Origin: Colias croceus
Lineage: Eukaryota > Arthropoda > Insecta > Lepidoptera > Pieridae
NCBI RefSeq assembly: GCF_905220415.1
Contig: NC_059556.1
Location: forward strand, 8,134,501-8,198,500
Direction of reading: 5' to 3'
Length of the DNA stretch: 64,000 bases
Shown here: piece by piece, positions 44,258-56,299 of the stretch
How the letters are laid out: each line of letters begins with the position of its first letter
Numbering within the stretch: the stretch's first letter is position 1
Position numbers and translations under genes: made by a program
The notes under the pieces: model-generated
What the model saw: the letters and a program-made list of their open reading frames with translations, nothing else
Database searches by the model: none
What the model was told of the DNA's origin: nothing

Positions 44258-44619
44258 TTAAAATACATATTATATTCTGTGGAGCCTCATTTATACTGAC
44301 TGATTTAGATCACACACAGCCTATAATGCCTTAGCTTAACTTATACATATATCATGAAATAAACAAATACGTGCATATAAGTCTAATAAATTTTCAGATA
44401 AATCAGATAAATAAGATAGGTAATCCTAAATGGTGGCTGATGGCCAAAACTGTGTCGTCATTTAACTTTAAGTCGCAATCATTTAGAATCTGTCATCCAC
44501 AAGTAAATATTATCTAATACTTAGAAGCGAGAGTAGAATTCAATTTTGTATTACATAAATTGATTCTAATTCTTGCAGAACAGAACAGAAACAGAAAGAT
44601 CAAAAAACATATTAAATAC

Positions 44620-44914
44620 TAGCTATATTCCGCGGTTTTACCCGCAGTACTCCGCTCCTGATGGTCTAGCGAGATGATATAACATGTCCGTATTTAAGCA
44701 AAAAGGAACCACCCAACAAACACGCACTTCTGAGATAAGTATCAAAGGATTTACAAAAACATTTGCAGCTCTGTTAGATGAAGTAAAATAAATAGCCTTC
44801 CTCGATAAATGGGCTATCTAACACTGAAATAATTTTTCAAATCGGACCAGCAGTTCCCGAGATTAGCGCGTTCAAACAAACAAATAAATTCTTCAGCTTT
44901 ATAATATTAGTATA
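44620..44914 (-). repeat. Family A element with a 115-bp internal insertion
   Basis: Both flanks are ordinary family A on the minus strand (CTCCGCTCCTGATGGTCTAG and AAATAGCCTTCCTCGATAAA), but about 115 bp of unrelated DNA (about 44685-44790) separates them. Confidence 0.65.
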
Positions 44915-45450
44915 TGTGATCTAATATAGATAAATAAAGAAGTCCTAATAAAATATAGAATAGGTAGGGTATAGAATTTTCGCTCAATTCGGCTTAAGGT
45001 ATTTTTCATTTCAATATTCAGACCTATCAAAATAATATGATAGTATGGCCAAAATAAGAAGTTCGACAGTTTCGCAGTTCGACGAACATAACACGCAATT
45101 AATTTCGCCATTATAATTATTAATATCCATATTACATTTAGCTTAGAAATCTCTATTATAAATTGAACTAGGTCAGAATGGTAATAAAAACATGCAATTG
45201 TTATGCAAGCTAATGAATCAGATTTGTTTTAAATAGTTCTATTACTTCTAGTATTGAAAAATTCCTCAGTACTTGGAACTATAAATAAATGCTTGTGTTC
45301 AAACATTCCTCCTTTTTTCTCCTAGATGCAATTTAATCTTTAATTTTGTAACAATTTTATTTTAAACCACATAGTTGCACTTTATACAATTTTATAATAA
45401 TGTAACTATTATGATTTGAATTGTATAACTAAAGAAAGGCCAATTTGAGT
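44915..45450. other. Intergenic, nothing recognised
   Basis: AT-rich, no gene. Confidence 0.5.
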
Positions 45451-45628
45451 ATTATCTCTATATATAAAAAAATGAGTCCCCATTTGCCTTGGTGCCATTT
45501 GCGTGAACGGGTGGACCGATTTCGATAATTCTTTTTTTATAATTTGCCTAGAAGTACGAGGATGGTTCTTATGGAAAGAAAACGTAAACATGTACCAAGG
45601 GCGGAGCCGGGGTGGACCGCTAGTAATT
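45451..45628 (+). repeat. Short dispersed element, family F
   Basis: CTCTATATATAAAAAAATGA, TGCGTGAACGGGTGGACCGA, a TAGAAGTACGAGGATGGTTC block and a GGCGGAGCCGGGGTGGACCG..CTAGTAATTTT end. It has the same end style as 47148 but a different body. Confidence 0.6.
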
Positions 45629-45914
45629 TTATAAACTGTATGTAGGTAAGTACCTATGCCATAATAACATTATGTAGTTAAGTAATTTCTTTAAAGGACA
45701 TATAAATAACAAATGCAAGTGCACAGAATTTTATGCCTTCAGTTTTCTGTTTTACTTTCTCAATAAGGGCTTCTTCGCGCCTACGAGACAATTATTGTTT
45801 GTTAATTTATTTTTCTCTCTATTTTCTGACACGTGCTCTACTATGATTAAATTTAATAGAGATTAATAAAGTTTGAGAACCACAGTACTTTATGACTGTC
45901 TAAGCCTAAATGTT
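45629..45914. other. 5' flank of second OBP gene
   Basis: No coding; contains whatever upstream control the OBP at 46008 has. Confidence 0.45.
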
Positions 45915-45922
45915 TATATAAG
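45915..45922 (+). promoter_or_regulatory. TATA box of second OBP gene
   Basis: TATATAAG, 93 bases before the chosen ATG; a start near 45946 would leave a 5' UTR of about 60 bases. Confidence 0.65.
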
Positions 45923-46007
45923 TTCCTTATACAATTCTATGCATGTTTAATATAATATTTTAAATAGACGTGATCAATGATCATTATTGCAGGAGAATTC
46001 ATGCAAA

Positions 46008-48134
46008 ATGCAGTGCAAAGGATTTATTTTATTCGTATTTTTCATTTTTATTATTTTCGTGCAGGTTTGGTTTTTCAGATTTCTGTTATTTCTACTACAT
46101 TGATAAAAAAAGCACTACTTTATCGCACAGAAATTCAAAACTGCTAATTTTCATTATTGCTTACGAAACAGTAGATGCCTTTTTAGTTAAATAATATATT
46201 ATTTTCTATGTATGAAGAAAAAATATATTATTAAACTATATTTTATGAGTAAACTAGCTTACCGCCCGCGGCTTCGCCCGCTTTGTCTGAAACCTAATAA
46301 ATTATATACAAAAACCTTCCTCTTAAATCACTCTATCTATTAAAAAAAACCGCATCAAAATCCGTTGCGTAATTTTAAAGATTTAAGCATACAAAGGGAC
46401 ATAGGGACAGAAAAAGCGACTTTGTTTTATACTATGTAGTGATACTTTAACACAATAAAATTGAAAAAAATTCGCACACCATAAAACGGCTATATTTTTT
46501 ATCTTCAATAATAACATAAAGGTAATTTAAACTCTTTATTTCATTAATATCTTCCGTTATTAATTAAACTTCTTACTTTTTTTCTTTCAGGCGTTTTCAT
46601 TAGACTACTTCGAAACAACATCCGCGCCTGTGACGCCCGACTCTTGCATCAAAAAACACAAAACCAAAGCAGATTACATAGATGAGTGTACTAGAGAAGC
46701 AAGGGTGGATAAAAAGTATATTAATAAGATGAAGACTGGCCATTGGTGGAATTTACCGGTAAATATTTTATTTAAATATAAAAATATGTAATGACGATTC
46801 AAAAGTGCTTCTAGAGGAAGTCTAATTGAATAAATAAATGTTTGAGTTTGAGTTTATTAATTCTTTATTGCTTTTTAAGATAAAAACCGCTTACAGTGTA
46901 TGTACTTCGCTCTAACTCGCTCTAAGATCTGAAAGATCGCTTTTTAACAGAGCGAAAGCGATCTTTAGAAAAATGGTTTTATACAAAAAATAAAAAATTA
47001 AATGAGTTCTAGTAGTTGCGTACACATTAGATAGTAATTTACGTAGATACTAGGGTTAGCCCTGGCTCCGGCCGGGTATAGTCGTTTTTTATTTTGTAGT
47101 TTATGGAACTGCAGCAATTATTCTTATCCAAGAGGTGAAATATCTAGGTATTCTAATAGGTATTATAAAGAGGAAAAGTTTGTAATTATGTATGTTATTT
47201 AGGTATGTATTGTCTTCACGCATAAACCTCTCAACCGATTTTGATGAAATTTGGCATAGACAATCTTAAGACCCTGAGAAAGAACATAGGCTACCTTTTA
47301 TTGCGAAATATGTACCACGGGCGAAGCCGGGGCGGACCGCTAGTACAAAATATTTAACTATGTAGGAACTGGAAAACATCTGAAATAGGTAGATAAAATA
47401 ATCTTAGATCCATATTACTTCTAATAATAAAATAAATTAATGAAAAGAATATTATCAACAGAATATTTATTTTTTCAGAAAATAACAACTTCTCTAAAGT
47501 ACTGGGCATTCTGTTATCTGAAGAAATTGCAGATGATGAGTGATGCTGGAGTGTTGCGGCAAGATGTGGTCCTGAGTAACATAAAGGGTAAAGGTAAGTT
47601 AATATTATAATAATTTATAACTCTTTTATGATAAAAATTATTTTCCATATTTTTCTGCGTGAAAAGAAAATAGACGAAAATTTTAGCTTTTACCTTTCAC
47701 ATGTAACTAGGTAATTATTTATCCATTTTTTATGATAAACTTTAAATAAAACTCTATCAAATTATATAACAATCTATTCTGCAATTCAAGTTTCATCATA
47801 TTTGGTTTAGCTATTTACACACATAGAACAACTTACGCATCGTTGGTGAGTGGTGACCCACGTGATGCTACATTCATTGTAAATTTTTTGACATACCTAG
47901 AAGACTTAATGTTTATTTCTTCATTCAGTCCTTTTCATTCTCCATTGCATACCTATTAATTTGTTCGTTGTATTATAATAATTATCTTATATTTCAGAAA
48001 GAGACATAGCTTTGAAGATAATAGACAAATGTCTATTCAAAATGGCTCACCTCCCCATCGATACTGCGTGGCATTACCTATACTGCTTCCATGTTAAAGA
48101 TGAGAAGCTTAGCAGACGTATTCATGGCATCTAA
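46008..48134 (+). CDS. Divergent minus-C odorant-binding protein, four exons
   Basis: Predicted secreted 158-residue OBP, paralogue of the upstream gene. Exons 46008-46064, 46591-46758, 47479-47593 and 47998-48134 have GT-AG junctions, phases 0, 0 and 1, and a third exon of 115 bp exactly as in the neighbour. ATG 46008 is chosen over 46001, because only it gives a hydrophobic signal peptide (MQCKGFILFVFFIFIIFVQ) and the family phase. Cysteines 52, 87, 125 and 143, spaced 34, 37 and 17, are C1, C3, C4 and C6, so this too is minus-C. An extra Cys38 lies in an N-terminal extension (AFSLDYFETTSAPVTPDSC). AWHYLYCFHVKDEK matches AWNYAKCYHEKDAK of the neighbour. It is much more divergent than a recent duplicate and the introns hold several repeats. 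All splice sites are intact, so it is probably functional. Confidence 0.85.
46250..46444 (-). repeat. Dispersed element in OBP2 intron 1
   Basis: AGCTTACCGCCCGCGGCTTC, then AAACCTTCCTCTTAAATCAC, CATCAAAATCCGTTGCGTAA and GGGACATAGGGACAGAAAAA. Related fragments are at 8300 and 63566. Confidence 0.65.
46790..46862 (+). repeat. LINE 3'-tail fragment in OBP2 intron 2
   Basis: TCAAAAGTGCTTCTAGAGGA, AATTGAATAAATAAATGTTT and GAGTTTGAGTTT, the same end as at 34644 and 57112. Confidence 0.65.
47148..47345 (+). repeat. Short dispersed element in OBP2 intron 2
   Basis: GGTATTATAAAGAGGAAAAG, CGCATAAACCTCTCAACCGA, TTTTGATGAAATTTGGCATA and a GGGCGAAGCCGGGGCGGACC..GCTAGT end. Confidence 0.65.
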
Positions 48135-48189
48135 AAACAATAATTATAAAAGTATTTTCATCATAAACTATAAAAAATCATAAAATATA

Positions 48190-48264
48190 AAAGCGCCATC
48201 TAGGGATTAATTACTGAACAATTTTTTATTTCTATTTTAGTTCATTATCCCTAGATGGCGCTTT
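48190..48264. repeat. 75-bp inverted repeat with CTCF-like ends
   Basis: The arm AAAGCGCCATCTAGGGAT is matched exactly by the complement at 48247-48264. It lies 55 bases after the OBP2 stop, within the likely 3' UTR. Confidence 0.85.
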
Positions 48265-48740
48265 ATCAAATTTTAAAATCACCTAATTTAATACAATTTT
48301 AGCTGTGACTTTAAAATTTTCAAAAAATCTAATTATATTATTGTAAATAAATAAATGTATTCCCCTATTATTAATATTATTTATTTTATTAAAATAAACC
48401 ATATTATAATACGCACCCGATAATCATTAAAATTGGAAAATAGCTCGACGTTTTAAAAGTATTTTAATTTAAGCGCCATCTATCGCATATAGTTCAAACT
48501 ATAACGATGGCGCAAAATGTAAAAGTTAACAATTGATACGCTTGTTCACAAACCGCAACTCATTCTGGTGCAGTAAACAATAAATAGATGGCGCTTCAAC
48601 CAAATAAATTATTTGAACTTTTTTCATTAGGATTAATATAATTATGTACAACAATTTAATATCAATAATTTTGCATTTTACAAATTTACCAGGTAAATAA
48701 TGTTACCACTTTTCCTTGATAATTTAAAACACGATTAGAC
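48265..48740. promoter_or_regulatory. Cluster of GCGCCATCT sites
   Basis: Together with the inverted repeat at 48190 there are five GCGCCAT cores in about 400 bp: 48192 and 48472 in one orientation, and 48252, 48505 and 48585 in the other. The AGATGGCGC word matches the insect CTCF core. A boundary role is a hypothesis; repeat origin is the alternative. Confidence 0.4.
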
Positions 48741-48743
48741 TTA

Positions 48744-48980
48744 AAGGGCTGATAGACGTACGAGTAAGTACGCGAACTTGTGGCTCGACGACCTTTTTCG
48801 CTCGTGTGTCACCCCAAGTACGCGTACTTAAAAACCGTCGAGTAAGTTCGTTGACGATCCAACATGTTTGAAATTTTACTCGAAGCCCGCCTTGGCTCGC
48901 ACGTCTGTCACCGCCGCGAGCCGAGTAAGTACGCGAACTTTAAAACCGCGACTTTAAAGTTCGTACGTCTATCAGCCCTT
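48744..48980. mobile_element. PIF/Harbinger-like MITE, 237 bp
   Basis: Perfect 20-bp terminal inverted repeats, AAGGGCTGATAGACGTACGA, are flanked by TTA on both sides (48741-48743, 48981-48983). The body is GC-rich and repeats AGTACGCG words in both orientations (AGTAAGTACGCGAACTT near both ends). No coding. The perfect ends suggest recent mobility. Confidence 0.85.
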
Positions 48981-49329
48981 TTAGGATAAATTTCGAATCA
49001 TAAATCAATACTTAAAAGTTAAAAGTTAAAACATTACCTAGGTACCTAATAAGAAAACATGGCAGTCGAAAGGACCAGATAAAATTCGAATTCACTAGCG
49101 TTTATTCATACTGTATAGGTATTATAATATTATAACAATATGATTATAACCGCGATTATTTTGAAAATTGTCCTGTTACTTTAATAAATTCATTATTCAT
49201 CTGAGATGGTTTCTTCTATGAAGAATCATATCATAGGTAGGTAGAGTAGGTAAGTACCTTCCCATAGTATGTAGAGTAATAGATAGGTACGTGGGTTTTA
49301 AGTAGGTACAACACAGCTATGTCCTAACT

Positions 49330-49577
49330 AGGTATGCATGGATGGATATGTGTATGTGTGTGTTTGTTACTCTTTCACCCAGATAGTACTGGGCCGATTA
49401 CAATGAAATTTAGCACACATATAGAGACTAGAGAGTAGCTTGATTATCACGTTAGGATTAACACATAGGATAGGTTTTCGTTTTATCCAGGAAATCCCAC
49501 GGGAACGGGAACTATGCGGGTTTTTCTTTGACAACGCGGGCGAAGCAAGGGCGAAGCCGCGAGCGGAAAGCTAGTAT
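49330..49577 (+). repeat. Short dispersed element, family C
   Basis: TTACTCTTTCACCCAGATAG, GGGCCGATTACAATGAAATT, TATGCGGGTTTTTCTTTGAC and a doubled GCGAAG block before GCGGAAAGCTAGT. It carries small internal duplications. Confidence 0.7.
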
Positions 49578-52500
49578 GCATAGTAATGGTAAAACTAAGA
49601 ACGAAGACGAATCTTGCAATTCTCTAGTTCTTGTTCTTTTATAATATTGAAACAATTCTCTTGAAACTCATTAAAAACCAAATTTATTACCGCCGTCTTA
49701 AAAACGTGTTTTATCCACAATAAAAGTGCATTAAAATAATAGTAAAGCGTTATAAATATAAACACGGTATTTATTCTCCGTTTAATAGAGTTCGAAAAAA
49801 TTAATTAAAAATGACGCGTTCAGCCCTGTAATTATTTAGCAGGATTATATGCATTTCGATTATTACTTCATAAACTTGTCAATTATTGCTTCTATCGTTT
49901 TAGCCCTTGCAATTAAAGCCTTTAATTACTGGTTATTAGTTAACTGAATGTAGTTTCTTGATAAATAAACTGAAACTATATATTTTTCTTGCTAATAAAC
50001 AACTGATAAAGATCCGTGACATTTCAGTATAAGTATAATTTTAACGGTGTTTTTGATGGCTGTTTTATTTTATTTTATCGGCGACTTTGTGTTTGCCGGC
50101 TTTGTGAAAAGGTTAGATATCAGAATTCGGTGTAAAAAAGATGTACCAATCTGGTTTACATTTATCTTTCAGTAACCTTAAAAAATATGTATCTTGATAT
50201 TCGCAATTTTTCAGAGATACCTTAACTGTTTATTGGCAGCATTACCTAACAATGATCGGATTAGGTTTTTAAATAAAATCCTATACAAGGCGAGATTTTT
50301 ATATAGATAGACAGTTGGTACCTAGATATTTTCAATTCTACAATTTAAAATGAGTGCTACAAGTTAGCTGCGGTCTGAATTCAGTTTTTTATGATGACCT
50401 AGTACCTTCTAGAGTTTTTACTGCATTCAACTAGGTAGGTACCGCGCACGTATCAAAATTTAAAAACCTAGGTATTTCATATAGGTAGGTACATGGAAAA
50501 CCATTTAAATGTTAGTACAATTGTGGATTATTAAATAAATTATAACTCATTATATAGTTATCATAACTAGGTCAGTCATTATGCAGGTAATCTGCGCCAA
50601 AAATCTGTAACAATATGCTTTTTGAAATGCACTAACCATGTTGTTGATAATAGCAGCCATTTTACGTATTTTTGCCGCAATTAAGGGAATTACTTTTCAT
50701 TGAACGATTGTTTTGTTGATTGTATCTTGCTTGTTGTACTATGATATAGTACATTGTATTGCAGTTGTATAGGCTACCTAGGAATTACTAAGTCGTTTGA
50801 AATTCTAGAACATAGGTAGGTAGGTACCTACATACTGATTTTTGAGCAAATATGAAATTGAATACCTACCTACCTTATCTAGTCAGGAATGACGTAGTGT
50901 TTTGCAGACAAACATTTAGATACTATATAACTGTATTAATTAGGTACTAAATTAGCCTTATTTTGAACAAAAATTTTAAGTCAAAACCCATCTTGAAAAC
51001 ATGAAAATTGGTAAAATAAATCAGTAGATATTTTTTTCAAACTTTAACGGTACCTAACTACAATGAAACGATTTAGATTTTCACAATAGGTATAGACTAT
51101 AGACTTAATAGCCTCTAGAAACTGATAAGCAAGTATAATTTAAAATATTATACCTACCTATTAGTCGGGGGATACTGACACAAAATTTCAGGTCATTTGT
51201 AACAGGATGGCGCGGGCGGTACTATACAGGGGTCTACCGTCTAAGTACGCAATGACAAGATCATTTGCCATAGGTAGATACATAATGTACTTATATTAAT
51301 TATTATGATGGCTATACCTATCTGTATTTTAAGTTAACCGTTTTTGCAATGATAATACGTAGGAACGTAGAAAGATAGCTACCTAGGTAGGTATATTTTC
51401 TTTCAATCAACGGATTAATTGAAGCGAATTTGGAAGTTGGATAAAAGAACACAGTCGTTGAGCTGTAGATAGGTACCTATTAGGTAGGTACCAAGTAAGT
51501 ATAGGTAAGTTCATTAAATAGGTATGCGGTTTAGATACCTACCTATCTAGACAGATAATTTATTAGGTAGTAAATTAAAACTAAATGTAGGTGTGGTACC
51601 TAACCTAAGTATCTAATTGGTTTTAAACTTGCAAACAGTGAAATAATAATTATAAAAAGCTCTTTTGTCTGCTCTTGTATAGCGGGGAAAATATTATAGG
51701 TAGGTACCTAGGTACCTTATTGGAAAATAATAGCGAATTCGAGGTTGTTGCTTGTTAGGTAGATACCTATTACCTATAAAACTTAATGGGGTAACCTATT
51801 ATACCTACTAGGTACCTATATTATAGCACAAATATTAGACGTAGACAGGGGTTTCCAATATTGTTTCAAACCGTTCGTTGAAACCCAGTATAATAGCATA
51901 ATTGCACACACAGGCTTGTAAAGGTCCTATCTATCGATCCCAAATCCAAATTAAAAAATTACATCAAAAATCCTAACGTTTTTCTGATCAAAATGATAGC
52001 ACATTCGAACCAATTCCAACCATTTCAAATATCGAATTCCTATTTCTTTGTGGGCACCGCCCTAACGGCCTTCCGATTGGCTACCGGTCATAACTTGCTG
52101 AGTAATCTTCGAAATATATCTATCCCTTTTACACTCATGGCTTAACACCCACGGGGTCAAGCCTCTCATTCGTTCGCATAGATTATTACAGACGAGATTA
52201 CAGAAAGTTTATTGCTAACGCGGTTTTTCTACGTTACGTTATTGGTAAAATTTGTTAGCTTTATCCACTTATCTGCTATTCAATTTTGACCCGTGATTCA
52301 AACAAATACAGTTCAATTCAGCTCATCAAAGCTTGCGACTTGCGTCCTTATTCCACGGGAGCGTAGATATAATTTTTAATACAGTTTTTTCCAAATGCCC
52401 ATAATGGTTATAAGTTGTTTTAATGGCGGTGGTTTTTTACACTTTAAATTCTGAAAACGTTCCGTAGCCCGGTGTGTGTAATTACGTCCTTATCTAGATT

Positions 52501-54377
52501 TTAGATAGTGCTTTTTACATACTTTATGTATGTAGGTATATCCTTCCTGTTGTCCTGTAGGCATTAATATTGCAAACGACGGTCAACTGAGGACACCAGT
52601 CTGAATACAGATTGTGAAATTAATTTTTATACTTTTACCCTGTTGTGTTGTTTACAATTTCACCAACAATAACTCTTTTTTATGAGGACAAATTGAGATG
52701 CTGCATTTTGCTATACCTACGTTAACTGTTTTTGCAATGATAATAATTTTTTTATGAAATGTGGAATTTAAATTGGTTAAGACTTTAGATGATACAATGT
52801 AACGTTTGCTGTAAAACTTTACGATATCTATTAAAAAATTAATGATGTAGAATTGCTGCGCAAACTTACCTACCCACTTACCCAAATTTATCAATAAGTT
52901 AACCTAGGTATGTTTTTCCATACCAAATAAGGACAGAAGGTAGGTCTACTAATTTTCGAGCAAATATATGTAATTTGAAAAATGAACCACGAAATATTTA
53001 ATAAAAAAGGTCCGTTAGAAATACAAAGTCCTCCTTTATTTATCTAGGTCACACTAGGTACACCGTAGGTACATTATAGGTATTTAGCCCTGCGACCCAC
53101 AGACATCATTAGATCTATTGTCTGTGCTGCGACCCAAACAGAGTCTTGGCTTCCGACACGAATTTACGCCACTTTCCTCGATATTATTTACCTGCATATT
53201 TTGAACAATAGGTACATTTATTACGCAATTTGTAAAATTAAAATTGTGTGTCAATTATACACACCTACCTACCTATAGGTAGGTAGGTATGTAGCCACAC
53301 AATAACATTCCATCGTAATTTAACGATCAATACATTGGAAATCAACATTTCTTCAAATCGAATAACATTCTTACATTATTCAACTGTACGCAATAAAAAT
53401 TAATAATGTATAAATAATAACAAGACATACACACAAATTATTATATTGATTGAGCCCTTACCTTATAAGGAGTGTACATACATGCAAGGTGATATGATAG
53501 ATGATTAATTCAACTGTTATTTTAAACGTTTGGCTGACACTTTGATACGTATCTGTATTATTTTCGTCTCATTTTATTTGATTGGTTATGGTTGTTTGGA
53601 CTCAAAAACTACCTAAGTATGATGTACCTACATATTTATTTATTACATATTTAAGTATTTATTTATTTATTATGTACCTTACCTGCTAACATGTTTTTAA
53701 GTGAGTATCCACTAATAATAAGAAATGTACATTAATTAGGTAATTTCCTACATCGTTTTGGTTTTTATCACTATATTTTCATCCTATCAATTTAATTTTA
53801 TTTAGGTCTTCTAAACATATTATCTATCAGATGACAGATCTAAGCAATACAGCTTATACAGCCATACAAACGGCGGAGATCGATTTTGTTGTATACTAGG
53901 TAGGTACCTATGAAGTGATATACCGGACCACATAAGAGTTAAGACATAAGTCATAACGTATTTACGCAACACAAATGTAGAACATTCATTACCGTCTTCA
54001 AATACATCTTTCCTATTAACATACAAGAGAAAACAACACAAAAACGAAACTTTTCCTAGAAATTTCAACAATAAAACCACGGACCATGAATTTTCCGTTA
54101 TAATTATTCTATATCAATGGTATTACAATAGAATTAAAATGGAGAGTCATCCAATACAGAGAAATATTAGCATGCGTGATTACCGCACGAGCCATTCCTT
54201 ACCTTAAATGGTAAAAGAAATCATGAGCATAAAGAAAACAAGCAAAAAGGTTCAGTACATTTAAATAATCACTTGTTTGTATTTTTATTTAGGTACTCAT
54301 TCCTTAGATGCATTTTGGTTTGTATGTATTTCTAATTAGGTACATAGATATATGCTACTTTTCATCGCTTACCATTA
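49578..54377. other. Long gene-free stretch rich in GTAGGTAC microsatellite
   Basis: No exon or intact element recognised over 4.8 kb. From about 50400 to 51840, and again at 53030-53290 and 53895, short runs of TAGGTAGGTACCTACC type appear in many places, often as perfect palindromes (for example 53263-53290). 51185-51240 matches the repeat with the hairpin at 7559. Frames at 52652-52894 and 53820-54080 are low-complexity. Confidence 0.55.
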
Positions 54378-55374
54378 GGGTAAACTTGCATAATTCGTAC
54401 CTGCGCTTAAATCGTACCTCGTCTATATCTCGGCTTGGGTAATAGTTACCAGCGCCTCTGGTGGCATAAAATGTCAATAATAGTCGGCCATATTGCCATG
54501 TGACAAATAAATACCTGTTACGTTGCTCCCGACTAAAATTTTTATCAAGTAAGTTTTTTCTTACTTTTTGAGTAATTTTTTCGCACACTTCACAAGAACT
54601 GTCTTCCAAGTATACCGTTCATAAGTTGTTTAACTGTTTATGTTATATTTATGCGTATATTTGTGAATATATTTCACATAGTAAAGCCGGCTTGTTCGTT
54701 GACATTTTTTTTTGCGGCAAATTTGAAATTCTTTTGATACTTGTGCCTATTTCGTACTCGCAGCAACTTCTTAAAACGTACCTGTACGAACGAACGAAAA
54801 CACCTCAAAAAGGAAACAAGAAAAAGAAACAAGGACAAGATGAAAATGACAGTTGGTATTGCAAAATATGTCAAGAAGACGTTAAAGAAAACATGATTAA
54901 ATGCGGTAATTGTGAAGTACGGGTACCTACCCATACTTCACAATTACCTACATGAGCTATGTGCAGGGACAACTAAAAAAACAAAATGTTATTACTGCGA
55001 TGACTGTCAGGATTTGGCAAAGACCATCCGCTGTATTAATAAGAATGAATCTAGGTACATTAAAATTAAGAAAAAGAGGAGAAGATTATTAAGATTGTGA
55101 TTTTTAAGACTGTAAACCAATGATAGGATCTCAAAGTACGATTTAAGAATATACTAGTACGATTTAAGATGAATGGTCTTAAATCGTACTTTTTTTAAGT
55201 TTTTGAAAATTGTTTATTTCTCAGAAGTTTATAAGATATATGTTATTTTTTGTTGAAATACTAATAGAACATTAGTGAAATTATAATTACTTAATATAAA
55301 TAACTGTGTATCATTGTTCATTTCCAAAATTTTTGAGGTTCTCCTTAAGTGGTACGAATTAGGCAAGTTTCCCC
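54378..55374 (+). mobile_element. Pogo-like DNA transposon relic, 997 bp
   Basis: The left end GGGTAAACTTGCATAATTCG corresponds to the complement of the right end (GGGGAAACTTGCCTAATTCG), with TA outside both ends (54376-54377, 55375-55376), as for Tc1/mariner/pogo elements. TTAAATCGTACC-type words repeat near both ends. Inside, only the C-terminal zinc finger of a transposase is left; the catalytic core is deleted. Confidence 0.75.
54795..55100 (+). pseudogene. C-terminal PHD-like finger of a pogo-type transposase, broken
   Basis: A basic linker (TPQKGNKKKKQGQDEND) leads into WYCKICQEDVKENMIKCGNC, followed in another frame by LHELCAGTTKKTKCYYCDDC. Together the two parts have the Cys/His order of the finger found at the end of many insect pogo-family transposases. 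A 40-bp inverted duplication at 54907-54946 separates the halves and shifts the frame. The catalytic domain is absent, so this is a relic. Small frames on the opposite strand are shadows. Confidence 0.65.
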
Positions 55375-55376
55375 TA

Positions 55377-56126
55377 CCTAATTTTAAACTTCGTCTATAT
55401 ACTTAGATTATCGTGAAATTTATTAAAACTTGTTGTGAATTCCGAAAATAAAGGAAATCAGTTGCGGCTTAAAATTAAAAATTAATATATTAACTTAATA
55501 CGTGGTGTTGTAAATTATTATTAAAATAAAGTAGGAAATACACATTTTAAATCAAATTGAAATCTTAAAATGTTCGCGGAAACATTATAAAATTTTAATC
55601 GAGAAAGTGAAAACTGCGAAGAAATAATATAGCATTACTATTTATTTACTGCAATAATTATACACTTAATTAAGTTTTAAATAATCTATAAAAAATAAAT
55701 AAATAAAAATAATTATATTCAGTAGATTAAGTTCTTAAGTAGATATTTACAAATTGATCTTAAATGATTAGGAAATTGATGATTTTCATTAAAAACTAGT
55801 GTTATATATTTATATTTTTGGTAAAAATCAAATCATATATTATATATTATATTTACAACAAAAAACAGGTTACCCACCAACTAAAATTTGCTATCATTAA
55901 AATAAGGTTAATATACTTTAGTCTACATAAGTAGGAACTCAGAATAATACATATTATAGTAAAGTAGAGTAGGTAATCAAACTCGAAGCTCTCAAACTCA
56001 AAATAGAAACTAGACTTTCTTTTACAAGCGATTTTATCTAATCTAAACCATAGAATAATGAACTCCATTTTGTGATTCCACTGAGATGTGATAATGAAAA
56101 GAATACAAGTATCTACCTTTTATTAA
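55377..56126. other. Intergenic, nothing recognised
   Basis: AT-rich. No gene. Confidence 0.5.
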
Positions 56127-56299
56127 ATACTAGCTGCTCCGCGCGGTTCCACTCCTGTAGGTCGTAGCGTGATTTCCTCCTCGATAAATGAGCTATCTAA
56201 CACCGAAAGATTTTTTTAAGTCGGACCAGTAGTTCTCGAGATTAGCGCGTTCAAACAAACAAACAAACAAACTCTTCAGCTTTATAATATTTGTATAGA
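56127..56299 (-). repeat. Short dispersed element, family A
   Basis: Minus-strand copy with a shortened 3' part; it has four CAAA units in the AACAAACAAACAAACAAACT start block. Confidence 0.7.

Noticed and set aside
46001..46194. Frames starting at ATG 46001 and 45970
   Set aside because: They give a non-hydrophobic start and run through the GT donor. The ATG at 46008 gives the signal peptide and the right phase.
53263..53290. GGTAGGTA runs as a CRISPR-like or regulatory array
   Set aside because: Units are microsatellite-like with no unique spacers. This composition is common in lepidopteran DNA.
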